This document shows, in pieces, positions 16,086 to 24,913 of a stretch of 64,000 nt of DNA. Below the pieces are notes generated by a model. That model ran no database searches and was not told the origin of the DNA. It saw only the letters and a program-made list of their open reading frames with translations. A program made the translations under genes and the position numbers. Source of the stretch: Pantoea sp. A4 (GTDB lineage Bacteria; Pseudomonadota; Gammaproteobacteria; Enterobacterales; Enterobacteriaceae); contig NZ_ALXE01000047.1 of NCBI RefSeq assembly GCF_000295955.2, forward strand, positions 1 through 64,000. The letters run 5' to 3'. Each line of letters starts with the position of its first letter. Position 1 is the stretch's first letter.

Positions 16086-16988
16086 ATGACAACGCAGAAA
16101 ATCATTCTCGATGGCGGTATGGGCCGTGAACTGGCGCGTACAGGTGCACCTTTTCGTCAGCCGGAGTGGTCAGCGCTGGCGTTATATGAAGCGCCAGAAC
16201 AGGTGCGAGCCGTGCACAGCAGCTTTATTACCGCCGGGGCGGAAGTGATTACCACCAACAGCTACGCCGTGGTGCCGTTCCACATTGGGGAAACACGCTT
16301 TCAGCAGGATGGTGCCCGTCTGGCGACATTAGCCGGTACATTAGCGCGTGAAGCCGCCGATCAGGCCTCGCAACCGGTGCGTGTCGCGGGTTCGATTCCG
16401 CCAGCACTGGGCTCATATCGTCCCGATCTGTTTGAAAAGCAGGCCGCACAGAAAATCCACCAGGTGTTAATTAACGCGCAGTCACCGGCCGTTGACCTGT
16501 GGCTAGGCGAAACCATCAGTTCTGTTGCCGAAGCGGAAGCGATTGCCGAACTGCTGACCTCACACCCTCAGCCATTATGGCTCTCTTTCACCCTGCAAGA
16601 TGAAGATGACGCCGCTGAGCGCGACAGCGTATTACGCTCCGGTGAACCTGTCTCTGCCGCCGTCGAAGCGGCAATTAAGCTGGGCGCAGAGGCGATTTTG
16701 TTCAACTGCAGCCATCCAGAAGTGATGCGCTCTGCGGTGCGCACAGCGAAAGCCGTGCTGCTGGCGCATAACAGCGCAATCGCGATTGGTGTTTACGCGA
16801 ATGCGTTTGAACACAACAGCAACAGCGGCGAAGCGAACGATGGTCTGAGCACGTTGCGTAAAGACACCGACCCGGCAGGTTATCTGCTGTGGGCGCAAGA
16901 GTGGATCGCCGAAGGGGCTTCCATGGTGGGCGGCTGCTGTGGCATTGGGCCGGAAAATATTGCGGCTCTGGCTCAGGCGCTGAAGTAA
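16086..16988 (+). CDS. mmuM: Homocysteine S-methyltransferase
   Basis: 300 residues. Methylates homocysteine to methionine, using S-methylmethionine (or SAM) as donor. N-terminal ILDGGMGRELARTG and the substrate region ITTNSYAV are conserved; the zinc ligands are Cys in LFNCSHPEV and the Cys pair in GGCCGIGPENIA near the C-terminus. Length matches E. coli MmuM (310). No S-methylmethionine permease (mmuP) is adjacent. Preceded by AGGGA and a small hairpin. Confidence 0.93.
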   Translation: MTTQKIILDGGMGRELARTGAPFRQPEWSALALYEAPEQVRAVHSSFITAGAEVITTNSYAVVPFHIGETRFQQDGARLATLAGTLAREAADQASQPVRVAGSIPPALGSYRPDLFEKQAAQKIHQVLINAQSPAVDLWLGETISSVAEAEAIAELLTSHPQPLWLSFTLQDEDDAAERDSVLRSGEPVSAAVEAAIKLGAEAILFNCSHPEVMRSAVRTAKAVLLAHNSAIAIGVYANAFEHNSNSGEANDGLSTLRKDTDPAGYLLWAQEWIAEGASMVGGCCGIGPENIAALAQALK

Positions 16989-17000
16989 GCTGCAAGCCCT

Positions 17001-17023
17001 GCCACCCGCTGCTCACGGGTGGC
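17001..17023. terminator. Strong stem-loop between mmuM and convergent gene
   Basis: GCCACCCG-CTGCTCA-CGGGTGGC, 8-bp GC-rich stem between convergent genes. No U-tract on either strand, so termination would depend on the stem alone. Confidence 0.5.
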
Positions 17024-17028
17024 AAAAG

Positions 17029-18822
17029 TTACCCTCCCCAACGGTTGATTAACGCCTGAAGTGCCTCTAGCGTCTTTTCCGCATCGCTCATATGCTGCTG
17101 TTGGCTAGCCTGCGCTTTCTCACCCTGCTGTAACAGGGATGCATCGCCCGATGTATCCGTGTAGGAAGCGCTGGAGAACGAAGAGTCACTGCTTGCCAGA
17201 CTCAAGGTTGATGTGCTGGATGACAGAGTCTCTGTTACAGGCTGTTCGATGCGATTGCCCGAGGGGTTCTCAGGTGAAACTGCAGGAAGCGATGCCTGAG
17301 CGTGCAGGCGCTGTCCCACCTGTTTTTGTTGCTGTGTTAATGCCATGCGTTCCGCCTGATAGTCCGATTGGCGCTGCGCCCGGCTGGCAGCCATGCTCTC
17401 TGCCAACTGTTGGCGGTTCTGCTCGCGTTTATGTATCGAGGCCGCATAAGCCTGATTGGCGGCGATAAGGCCACGAGCGAGGTGTTGCGCCGCTTCAATT
17501 TTAATACGTTGCTTGCTGGCACTCTGGCTGGCTTGCCATTTGGCGATCCGCTGTTCTTCCTGCTGCCACGCGATTTTTTTCTGTTGTGACGCTACAGCAT
17601 CGCTGAGCTGATGCTGCATCTGACGCCACTGACGTTCATCCTGTGCGCCCAGCTTACCGGGCAATGCCATTAAGGGTTCAGACCCGGCTTGGGTAAGCTC
17701 AGGGGATGGCCATTTTCTCCGGGCAATCCGTTTTGCATAATGTGCCCGCTGCACTTTTCCCTGAAGGTTATCTAACAGCGTATCACTCAGCAGCGAAATC
17801 GCCTGTTGCCAGGGCACGATAGTGTCGCTGGAAGGCAACGCAGTAATGAAGGTCGTGAGGCGCGCATCCAGCAGTGCTTTCAGCGCATAGCCATATTGAG
17901 GCTGAGCTTGCTGCGCCTGTTGCAGAAAATGAGCGCGAAAACGCTCCGCCAAAATGAGATTTAGCTCAACGGGTGTGTTTGCACCGGTGATTGTCGCTAG
18001 CATTTTTCCACCGTGGGGCGTTTGTAGTAAAGCCACCAGCGGCAGCAGGCTATCCAGCTGTTGGATCAGATGTGGCGTCAATGCGGTGGCACTCAGGGAG
18101 AGTTCCTTGCTGGCAGGTAACATCATCAGTTTTTTTAGAGCCTCAAATGCCTGCATTTCGGCGAGTGGGGCGGGCATATCGGCAGTAATTTTCTGGTGTA
18201 TTTTGTCCGAGGTGGCAGTGAGTGAAGAGCGGTACCAGAAACGAGAGAGCAGAGAAGGCTTGCTGCCGCTGCAATAGCTATCGCCACCTGACCGTTGAGG
18301 ATCTTCTGGTGTGGAAACCTTATAACCCAGCGCCTGCATCGCGGCCTGTGCCTGGGCTAAATAGGGCGGATGCCAGTTGTAAAAGTGAATCTGCCCGGAT
18401 GATTTCAACAGCGCATCCGCGTTTTTAATCCAGCTTTCGATATGTTGTGGAGTAAAAGGGTGTTTAGGCCCCCGACTAAGGTATTCAAATTCTATGCTAT
18501 CAAAGCGGGATTTACCGTGCAGATAGATATCGCTGCCGCGCACCATCACGAAATCCATCACGCAGTCCGCCCCGGCATCTGGGCTGATATCGAGGGTGAA
18601 ATCCTGAGCGTGATTGCGTTGTCGGGAGCACGGGGTGCCACCTAAACTGCCCATCGTGACGTTTTGCGGCGATTGTCCACATCCCACCACCAGCCGTTTA
18701 ACGGGAATGTTGGGGTCATTCAGGTAACTCTGGATGTTTGGCCAGCGTGCTGTAGGTGTCGCGGAGCATGGCGCGTGGGCCATAGGCACGGGTAAGGCAT
18801 GAGTAGAGAGACTTTTCGGCAT
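17029..18822 (-). CDS. Unrecognised protein, methyltransferase-like N-terminus, long helical C-terminus
   Basis: About 597 residues, family not recognised. Residues about 40-180 look like a class I SAM-dependent methyltransferase: motif I VKRLVVGCGQS, an acidic strand TLDISPDAGADCVMDF, and IKNADALLKSSGQIHFYNWHP (the usual LLKPGG region). The middle is helical. The C-terminal 200 residues are rich in Gln/Ala/Arg/Ser and look coiled-coil or disordered (QQKKIAWQQEEQRIAKWQAS; a Ser-rich stretch SSSTSTLSLASSDSS). No signal peptide. Start uncertain: ATG 18822 has a poor RBS; TTG 18843 and ATG 18783 are alternatives. The build (compact enzyme plus low-complexity tail) is reminiscent of secreted effectors, but that is speculation. 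Confidence 0.7.
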   Translation of the reverse strand: MPKSLSTHALPVPMAHAPCSATPTARWPNIQSYLNDPNIPVKRLVVGCGQSPQNVTMGSLGGTPCSRQRNHAQDFTLDISPDAGADCVMDFVMVRGSDIYLHGKSRFDSIEFEYLSRGPKHPFTPQHIESWIKNADALLKSSGQIHFYNWHPPYLAQAQAAMQALGYKVSTPEDPQRSGGDSYCSGSKPSLLSRFWYRSSLTATSDKIHQKITADMPAPLAEMQAFEALKKLMMLPASKELSLSATALTPHLIQQLDSLLPLVALLQTPHGGKMLATITGANTPVELNLILAERFRAHFLQQAQQAQPQYGYALKALLDARLTTFITALPSSDTIVPWQQAISLLSDTLLDNLQGKVQRAHYAKRIARRKWPSPELTQAGSEPLMALPGKLGAQDERQWRQMQHQLSDAVASQQKKIAWQQEEQRIAKWQASQSASKQRIKIEAAQHLARGLIAANQAYAASIHKREQNRQQLAESMAASRAQRQSDYQAERMALTQQQKQVGQRLHAQASLPAVSPENPSGNRIEQPVTETLSSSTSTLSLASSDSSFSSASYTDTSGDASLLQQGEKAQASQQQHMSDAEKTLEALQALINRWGG

Positions 18823-18932
18823 AGGAGGCGCTTTACAGGGCAAACGCTTTGAGTCGCCCCAGCAGCGTGGAGGTTCAGTCTATTGCACGAGAAGTGTTCC
18901 CTGGCCTGAAGGCTCAGACCAGGGAGCGGAGA

Positions 18933-20204
18933 TTAGAACAGAGCGAATGGATACTCAACGTAAACGCGGACTTCTTCACCGCCGACGTTGTAGTCAGACG
19001 CATCTGAGGAAACGCGCAGGGTAGAGAAGCGCAGTTTCACTTTCAGATCTTTCGCCGGGCCTTGTGGCACTTTATAGGTCAGCTGGTTGAAGAACTCGTG
19101 CTCGTGACCGTTATCGGTAGCGGCGGTTTTAATGTTATCACCACGCACGTAAGCCACATCGTAGCTCAGGCCGTTAACCCCGATGCCGCTCAGGTCAACA
19201 GAGTAAGCCAACTGCCATGAACGCTCATCTTCGCCGTTAAAGTCTGACCAGTAGGAGTTAGACAGCCAGATGGTATTGCCGCCGTCGCCAACGCCACCTT
19301 GATTACGGTAACCGCCGTAGTGATAGCCGGTGCTGCCACTGCTCTGCTGATAGGCAATCTTGAAGGTGTGGATACCGAAGTTATAGCTGGTCGCCAGGCT
19401 CCAGATGGTGTTGCTGCGACCGGTATCCTGTGCTTTCGCATAGTTAGGGTCGAGGCGCGAATTATAGCCGTTGAAATCGAAGTCCAGTGACTGATCGCCC
19501 GCCAGCGGCTGCTTGTAGTTCAGGCCAAGATACTGCTTGTTAAGCACGTCCTGGACGTTTGAAGCGTAGAATGCACCGCGCAGCTGGTCATTGAACTGAT
19601 AGCTGGCACCGCCAAACATCAGGTTTTTCAGGCCAGAGTTATGGCTGTCATCGCTTTTACGCTGTTCATCAGTGAAGTAACCTGCGCTGACGTCCAGGCC
19701 GTCTACTTCCTGCGAATCAAGCATAAAGCCCGTATAAGTTTCAGACAGCAAGCGCGAATCATCACTGGTGATGATTGGCAGAACCGGACGCTGGGTACCA
19801 TAGCTCAATACGGTATGAGAGAAGCGCATTTTGGCGGTTGCGCCAAATTTCGCGAGATCGTGCTTAGCTGTGCCGTCATTGTCCTGAGAGAAGAAGTCGA
19901 TACCGCCAGCACCACTGCGCCCACGACCACCGTCCAGACGTACCGCATACTGCGCCAGACCATCAATACCAAAGCCCACTGGACCCTGGGTAAAGCCAGA
20001 GGTGAAGTTGGCAATAACGCCCTGGCCCCACTCACGGCGATCGCGGGAATCACCTTTATAGTCACGGTTAATGAAGGCGTTGCGCAGCAACACGTTCAGG
20101 TGGCTGTCATTAATAAAACCGCCATCGGTCTGATCGGCAGCAAAGGCTGCGCCAGAGGAGAGGGTCAGTGTTGTCAAAAGCGCAAATGGGAAACTCTTTT
20201 TCAC
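18933..20204 (-). CDS. OprD-family outer membrane porin
   Basis: 423 residues. Signal peptide KKSFPFALLTTLTLSSGAAFA cut before ADQ. The mature protein begins GGFINDSHLNVLLRNAFINRDYKG, the OprD-family opening, and ends with an aromatic residue (VYVEYPFALF) needed for barrel assembly. Repeated amphipathic strands run throughout. OprD channels take up amino acids, peptides or aromatic acids. Start GTG 20204 gives the proper signal peptide; a TTG at 20249 would add 15 polar residues. Substrate unknown. Confidence 0.9.
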   Translation of the reverse strand: MKKSFPFALLTTLTLSSGAAFAADQTDGGFINDSHLNVLLRNAFINRDYKGDSRDRREWGQGVIANFTSGFTQGPVGFGIDGLAQYAVRLDGGRGRSGAGGIDFFSQDNDGTAKHDLAKFGATAKMRFSHTVLSYGTQRPVLPIITSDDSRLLSETYTGFMLDSQEVDGLDVSAGYFTDEQRKSDDSHNSGLKNLMFGGASYQFNDQLRGAFYASNVQDVLNKQYLGLNYKQPLAGDQSLDFDFNGYNSRLDPNYAKAQDTGRSNTIWSLATSYNFGIHTFKIAYQQSSGSTGYHYGGYRNQGGVGDGGNTIWLSNSYWSDFNGEDERSWQLAYSVDLSGIGVNGLSYDVAYVRGDNIKTAATDNGHEHEFFNQLTYKVPQGPAKDLKVKLRFSTLRVSSDASDYNVGGEEVRVYVEYPFALF

Positions 20205-20720
20205 GTTGTGTATGCCTGTGTTCTGTGACTTATTTTGTTTAATTATCAACCTGTATGCAGGTTACCCTTTTTGAGGGGGCATCACCTTAACATTGAAAAC
20301 CTGCCATTTCGTGCGTTTCTTTAACCATTCGTGCTAAATGGCACTCTTTTGCCTGGTTTTTGACCAGGGTGTGGATTTCTTGTTGTCGCCTGTATAAGGC
20401 ACCAGTTATATCGCATTATTTGTCCATAATAACAGGGATAATAACCTGCTGTTTCTGGCGAAAATTACGGGGTGAGCTATGCTGGATTTATTATCGATTT
20501 TTTGTCTGATATTGACTAAATATCCTGGCTTTTCGGGAGATGTTATTTGGATATAGGGTTGCATCATGCCGTTCTATTGGTTAAGGTGGCCCGCATCTGG
20601 CGGTCTTGCACTGTCGGAAATTAAAACAATGTAATGGCGACTTATAGCTTTCCAGCCCAGCTGTGGTGATGACGGAATTGAAAGCTATGAGCACGCTCTT
20701 CACGCAATATTGGGGAGTCT
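20205..20720. other. 516-bp divergent region, no gene
   Basis: Holds the promoters of the OprD gene (leftward) and the ProP-like gene (rightward). It is AT-rich. A TGGCAC-N5-TGCC string at 20339-20353 resembles a sigma-54 site but its spacing is one base short. No other clear site or RNA was seen. Confidence 0.4.
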
Positions 20721-22190
20721 ATGAGCACCAGAATAACACCTGCGCAACATCCAGATAAAAGCAATCTCACGGTGGATGATATTACCGTCGTCGACAATAA
20801 ATTACTGAAGCGAGCGGTAGGAGCCGCGGCGCTGGGCAACACCATGGAGTGGTTCGACTTCGGAGTATATAGCTACCTTGCTGTGATCATCGGTAAAGTG
20901 TTTTTCCCTGATGCCAGCAATACCGCCCAGTTAATTGCTTCCTTCGGAACCTTCGCCGCAGCCTTTTTAGTTCGACCGATCGGTGGGATGGTATTTGGCC
21001 CATTGGGCGATCGCTATGGTCGGCAGAAAGTGCTGGCCTTCACCATGATAATGATGTCAATCGGGACGTTCTGTATTGGTCTGATCCCTGATTACAGCAA
21101 GATCGGTATTATGGCACCGATCCTGCTGTTATTAGCACGGCTGGTGCAGGGCTTCTCCACCGGCGGAGAATATGGCGGAGCAGCAACGTTTATCGCTGAA
21201 TATTCAACGGATAAACGCCGCGGTTTCACCGGGAGTTTCCTGGAATTTGGTACGATTCTTGGTTATATCCTCGGTGCGGCGCTGGTAACGGGCATGACAT
21301 CACTGCTGTCCAGTGAAGATATGCTGAGCTGGGGCTGGCGTATTCCGTTCTTCCTTGCGGCGCCGCTGGGCTTGTTTGGCCTGTTTGTGCGCCTGAAGCT
21401 GGAAGAGACCCCGGCGTTCCAGAAACATATGGAGCAGCAGGAAGCGCGTGAACACGCGAAGCCCAGCCTGACCCTGTGGCAGATGCTGCATAAATATCGC
21501 CATCAGATGCTGAAATGTATTGGCCTGGTGCTGGTGTTCAATGTGTCGAACTACATGTTGACCTCCTACATGCCAAGTTACCTCACTGGCGTGTTGCACA
21601 TGTCTGAACTGACCGGCCTGTTGTTGGTGATGGTGGTGATGATCCTGATGATGCCGCTGACGCTGCTGTGGGGCCATCTGACGGACCGGATTGGTCGTCG
21701 CCCGGTGATCGGTTTTGGTGCGGCAGGTCTGGTGGTGCTGGCGATACCAAGCTTCATGCTGATTGGCAGTGGTAATATCGCCCTGGTGCTGGCGGGCCTG
21801 GTGGTATTGGGCATTCTGCACACCACTTTCAGTGGCGGTACGCCATCGACGCTTCCTGCTCTGTTCGTCACGGATATCCGCTACAGTGCGCTGGCGATCG
21901 GTTTTAACGTTTCGGTTTCCCTGTTCGGTGGGACAACCCCGCTGGTGACGGCATGGTTGGTGGATACCACCCAAAACGTCATGATGCCGGCATACTACAT
22001 GATGGGGGCGGGTGCGATTGGCCTGATCACGGTGTACACGCTGCGCGAAACCGCACGCAAACCGCTGAGTGGTTCGATGCCTGCGGTGGCAACCCGCGCT
22101 GAAGCCCATAGCCTGATCAAAAAGCTGCGTGGTCAGCACGAGCGTAAGAAAGCGGTAGCCCGCGAACTGGCGCGCACCGCCGCAGACTAA
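20721..22190 (+). CDS. ProP-type MFS osmolyte/metabolite:H+ symporter
   Basis: 489 residues, 12 transmembrane segments. MHS-family marks: NTMEWFDFGVYSYLAVIIGKVFF in TM1, GPLGDRYGRQKVL (motif A), RLVQGFSTGGEYGGAATFIAEY, and GWRIPFFLAAPLGL. It is closest to proline/betaine transporter ProP by sequence feel. The C-terminal tail (EAHSLIKKLRGQHERKKAVARELA) is short and basic and lacks the long antiparallel coiled coil of E. coli ProP, so osmotic gating may differ or the substrate may not be an osmolyte. RBS GGGGAG. Ends at a strong terminator. Confidence 0.87.
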   Translation: MSTRITPAQHPDKSNLTVDDITVVDNKLLKRAVGAAALGNTMEWFDFGVYSYLAVIIGKVFFPDASNTAQLIASFGTFAAAFLVRPIGGMVFGPLGDRYGRQKVLAFTMIMMSIGTFCIGLIPDYSKIGIMAPILLLLARLVQGFSTGGEYGGAATFIAEYSTDKRRGFTGSFLEFGTILGYILGAALVTGMTSLLSSEDMLSWGWRIPFFLAAPLGLFGLFVRLKLEETPAFQKHMEQQEAREHAKPSLTLWQMLHKYRHQMLKCIGLVLVFNVSNYMLTSYMPSYLTGVLHMSELTGLLLVMVVMILMMPLTLLWGHLTDRIGRRPVIGFGAAGLVVLAIPSFMLIGSGNIALVLAGLVVLGILHTTFSGGTPSTLPALFVTDIRYSALAIGFNVSVSLFGGTTPLVTAWLVDTTQNVMMPAYYMMGAGAIGLITVYTLRETARKPLSGSMPAVATRAEAHSLIKKLRGQHERKKAVARELARTAAD

Positions 22191-22210
22191 GCCCCTTTTC
22201 GACGAAATAC

Positions 22211-22241
22211 GCCGCGTTACCATTGGTAGCGCGGCTTTTTT
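22211..22241 (+). terminator. Intrinsic terminator of ProP-like gene
   Basis: GCCGCG-T-TACC-ATT-GGTA-G-CGCGGC stem followed by seven T residues. Very strong. Confidence 0.92.
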
Positions 22242-22248
22242 ATGCGTG

Positions 22249-22623
22249 TTATTTCACGGTAAACATATATTTACCCTGCGTTTTATGGCCATCTACCGAC
22301 AGGGCATGCCACTCGATCTGATAATCACCCGCTTTGAGAGGGGTAGTGATTGGGATAATCAGGTTCTTCTTGTCCGCAGGTGCCAGCTCGGCTTTGCCTT
22401 CTTTCACGGTAGCACCGCTGGCGTCAGTGATTTTTACCCCACTGAAACCCACTTCCAGATCTTCAGTAAAAGTGAGCGACAGCTTGTCCGGTGACTGGGC
22501 CACGCTGCTCATATCCGCGGGTACGGCAGAAGCCAGGTGCGCATGCGCCATTGCCTGCTGGCTGCAAAGCAGACCCGCGACGACGGTTGCTGCAGTGAAT
22601 GCCATCTTCATTTTGTAAAACAT
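22249..22623 (-). CDS. copC: CopC/YobA-type periplasmic copper-binding protein
   Basis: 124 residues. Signal peptide ends AMA before HAHLASAVPADMSS; the new N-terminal His of the mature protein and the later His of WHALSVDGHKTQGKYMFTV are the classical Cu(II) ligands of CopC. Start ATG 22623 has GGAG six bases upstream; a further upstream ATG at 22635 overlaps that RBS. copD is not adjacent. With the neighbouring DUF2946 gene this forms a small copper-handling pair. Confidence 0.9.
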   Translation of the reverse strand: MFYKMKMAFTAATVVAGLLCSQQAMAHAHLASAVPADMSSVAQSPDKLSLTFTEDLEVGFSGVKITDASGATVKEGKAELAPADKKNLIIPITTPLKAGDYQIEWHALSVDGHKTQGKYMFTVK

Positions 22624-22919
22624 ATCGAACTCCATTGATTAACGTGGTCCCGCACCGGGACAGGAAAAGTGTGCGTTGTGCGCAGCAGTAAGACTTCCCT
22701 CTGCATAACAGAGGTCATGCAGACGTAAAGCGGATAGCGCGCAAATAAATAACCCCGATAAGGCTGCTGAAAAATAAAAGACTCAGGGTGGACACATCCA
22801 CATCGAAATAGTGGCGTGCCTGCGATGATATTTAAAAGGCGTCAGCAACCCTACACAAAGTGCAAAATGCAAATAACCATTTTCAACATCAGCATTAAAA
22901 CGAAACTGATGAGCCGAAA

Positions 22920-23414
22920 TCAGGCGGAATAGGGTGGCGCACGGGGCTGAACCAGACCCGGGAAATATAAGGGGAAAAAGGAGAGGATTTGTCGAGGCGG
23001 TGGGGAAATAGAGGCCCGGAGAGTCAGCCAGACAATGGCCGTGAAAATCCACAGCATCAGCGGCAGATGCGTCAGGACCAGGCAGTAGCCGCAGGCAATG
23101 TCATCGAGCATATTGCTTCCCGACATCATCCCTGGCATGCCAGCCATGCTTGTTGGGTGCCCGACGTTGTGCTCCGCAGAGGATGAGGCCATGGCCTGAT
23201 GCGCTTCGCCGGACATATCCATACCCGGCATGTCATCGCTGTGCATCGACTCTGACGATAATGCCGCATGGTGAGCCGCGATAACGTGTGGCTGAGCCAG
23301 CCGCCAGTGCTCAAGCGTTCTCGACACTTCCGGTGCAATAAACAGCATCAGGATCGCAAGAATCGCGATCGCGGCGGGCTGTTTTTTGCGGGAGAGTCTT
23401 ATCAGAAAACGCAC
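22920..23414 (-). CDS. DUF2946-like membrane protein, His/Met rich
   Basis: About 164 residues if started at GTG 23414; the open frame reaches 23519 without a good RBS, so the start is uncertain. One N-terminal transmembrane helix (PAAIAILAILMLFIAPEV), a loop dense in Met and His (MHSDDMPGMDMSGEAHQAM; GHPTSMAGMPGMMSG), then CGYCLVLTHLPLMLWIF. This is the DUF2946 pattern; such genes often neighbour copper genes, and copC lies downstream on the same strand. Copper binding is inferred from the Met/His content. Confidence 0.7.
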   Translation of the reverse strand: MRFLIRLSRKKQPAAIAILAILMLFIAPEVSRTLEHWRLAQPHVIAAHHAALSSESMHSDDMPGMDMSGEAHQAMASSSAEHNVGHPTSMAGMPGMMSGSNMLDDIACGYCLVLTHLPLMLWIFTAIVWLTLRASISPPPRQILSFFPLYFPGLVQPRAPPYSA

Positions 23415-23523
23415 AACGAGTGTCCGGCAAGGATATTTATGGGGTGCCAGTGTAATTAAAAGGGGCGTGCTTGTTAATGTTTTTTTAAAATTAAAATCGC
23501 CAGCGCCATCATGCCGCAATAAT

Positions 23524-23540
23524 CAAACCGCTGCGGTTTG
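23524..23540. promoter_or_regulatory. Perfect 17-bp palindrome
   Basis: CAAACCGC-T-GCGGTTTG, 8-base arms around one T, upstream of the DUF2946 gene (minus) and of the TonB-receptor remnant (plus). Looks like an operator; the cognate regulator is not evident. Confidence 0.5.
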
Positions 23541-23674
23541 GTTCTTTGCAACCCTATTTATTTGGGGGTTTTACGGTAAAAGGTTCACGCTACTTACTGA
23601 TTGACACATTTGTTGTTTTCCCCGCTGTTTTACATCATCTATACTCGCCGACTAAAAAAATAGCATAGCGCACC

Positions 23675-23889
23675 ATTTTGGCATCCCTACAGCATGATTG
23701 ACGGGCTGAATGTGGTTTCCACCACCGACTACGCCGCCGAGCAGTTTGATCATATTGAAAGCGGGGGAGCTCTATGGTCCGGCTAACATTGTCCCTGGCG
23801 GCCTGAATGGCTACAGCGGCGCGGGGAATGCCAGCGCTTCACTGGGCGATCCGCGCATGATTGAGCTATCAATGAAACTGGACTTTTAA
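23675..23889 (+). pseudogene. Remnant of a TonB-dependent receptor gene
   Basis: Two pieces of a TonB receptor are joined. A plug fragment (MIDGLNVVSTTDYAAEQFDHIE, like the DG-L...ERIEV plug motif) starts near 23694. In another frame, a short stretch (ELYGPANIVPGG) runs into the receptor C-terminus GNASASLGDPRMIELSMKLDF with the terminal Phe. The N-terminal signal, most of the plug and nearly the whole barrel (well over 500 residues) are missing. Its stop is one base from the start of the binding-protein gene, so the two once formed an iron-uptake operon. Confidence 0.75.
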
Positions 23890-23890
23890 C

Positions 23891-24913
23891 ATGCGTAGAG
23901 TATTAGCGTTACTGCTGGCCACCAGCTCGCTGATGTATGGCACACCCGGTGTGGCTCAAACCATTACCGATGATGTCGGCAATCAGGTGATTGTGAAGCA
24001 TGCGGTGAACCGTATTGCCGATGGCTGGTTTGCCCATCATTCGCTGCTCATGGCGTTAGGCGCAGGGGATCGCATTGTTGCCACCGTCAATCACCCTGAA
24101 GATCATCCCTGGATGTTCCGTCTACAGCCCTCTCTCAATCAGGCATTGCAGGTGCGTGGCAAAACCTTTGACAGTGAGGCGCTGGTGGCACGCCAGGTGG
24201 ATGCGGTCTTTGTCCCGGCAGGCGATCCTGATGCCGCCGCCTATCGCCAGGCCGGACTGCCGGTGTTTGAAATGCGCTTTGATGATTTCCCGTCGATGGA
24301 GCGCTCCATGCTCACTACTGTTCAGGTGGTGGGAGGAGAGCAGGTCGAGCAGCGTGCAGTGGCTTACAATCGCTATCTGGATCAACAGATTGCGGCCATA
24401 AAGCAAAAAACGGCAGGGCTAACGGCACAGCAGCGCCCCTCGGTGCTGCACATTGAGTCTCTGCATCCGTTGAAAGTGGACGGGCGCAATACGCTGATCG
24501 ATACCTGGATTACGCTGGCAGGCGGGCGCAATGCTGCCGCCTCTGTGGATGGCAACATGAAGCCGGTCTCACCAGAGACCATTCTGAAGTGGCAGCCGGA
24601 TGTGATCATTATTGGCGCAGGTGCGGGAGAACTAGCAAACTCGGATTACGCCAGCCTGCTTGCGCCGCTCAAGGCGGTACAGCTTCATCAGGTGTGGCAG
24701 AATCCGGCCGGCGTGTTTCCCTGGGATCGTTATGGGGTTGAAGCGGCGTTACAAATTCAGTGGGCGGCTCAGTTGCTGCATCCCGGGCTATTTCCACGCA
24801 GTAATATGATCGCCGAAACCCAGGACTTTTACCGTCGCTTCTTTAACTACCCCCTGAGTGCGGAAGAGGCGGCGCGCATTCTCCATGCGCAACCGCCCGC
24901 TACGCAGCCTTAA
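23891..24913 (+). CDS. Siderophore/cobalamin-type periplasmic binding protein
   Basis: 340 residues. Signal peptide (RRVLALLLATSSLMYGTPGVAQ) followed by ITDDVGNQVIVKHAVNRI, the usual N-terminal strand of the FepB/BtuF (PF01497) family; later PETILKWQPDVIII and VFPWDRYGVEAALQIQWAAQLLHPGLF are family hallmarks. Would bind a ferric siderophore, heme or corrinoid for an ABC importer. No permease or ATPase follows, and the receptor upstream is a remnant, so the gene is orphaned. It overlaps the convergent amidase by 4 bases. Confidence 0.87.
   Translation: MRRVLALLLATSSLMYGTPGVAQTITDDVGNQVIVKHAVNRIADGWFAHHSLLMALGAGDRIVATVNHPEDHPWMFRLQPSLNQALQVRGKTFDSEALVARQVDAVFVPAGDPDAAAYRQAGLPVFEMRFDDFPSMERSMLTTVQVVGGEQVEQRAVAYNRYLDQQIAAIKQKTAGLTAQQRPSVLHIESLHPLKVDGRNTLIDTWITLAGGRNAAASVDGNMKPVSPETILKWQPDVIIIGAGAGELANSDYASLLAPLKAVQLHQVWQNPAGVFPWDRYGVEAALQIQWAAQLLHPGLFPRSNMIAETQDFYRRFFNYPLSAEEAARILHAQPPATQP

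Noticed and set aside
20339-20353. Sigma-54-like site TGGCAC...TGCC upstream of the ProP-like gene
   Set aside because: GG to GC spacing is 9 instead of 10 bases, and no enhancer-binding regulator is nearby.
21300-22223. 307-codon open frame antisense to the ProP-like gene
   Set aside because: A shadow of the transporter frame; composition (His/Arg/Gln rich) is typical of antisense to hydrophobic codons.
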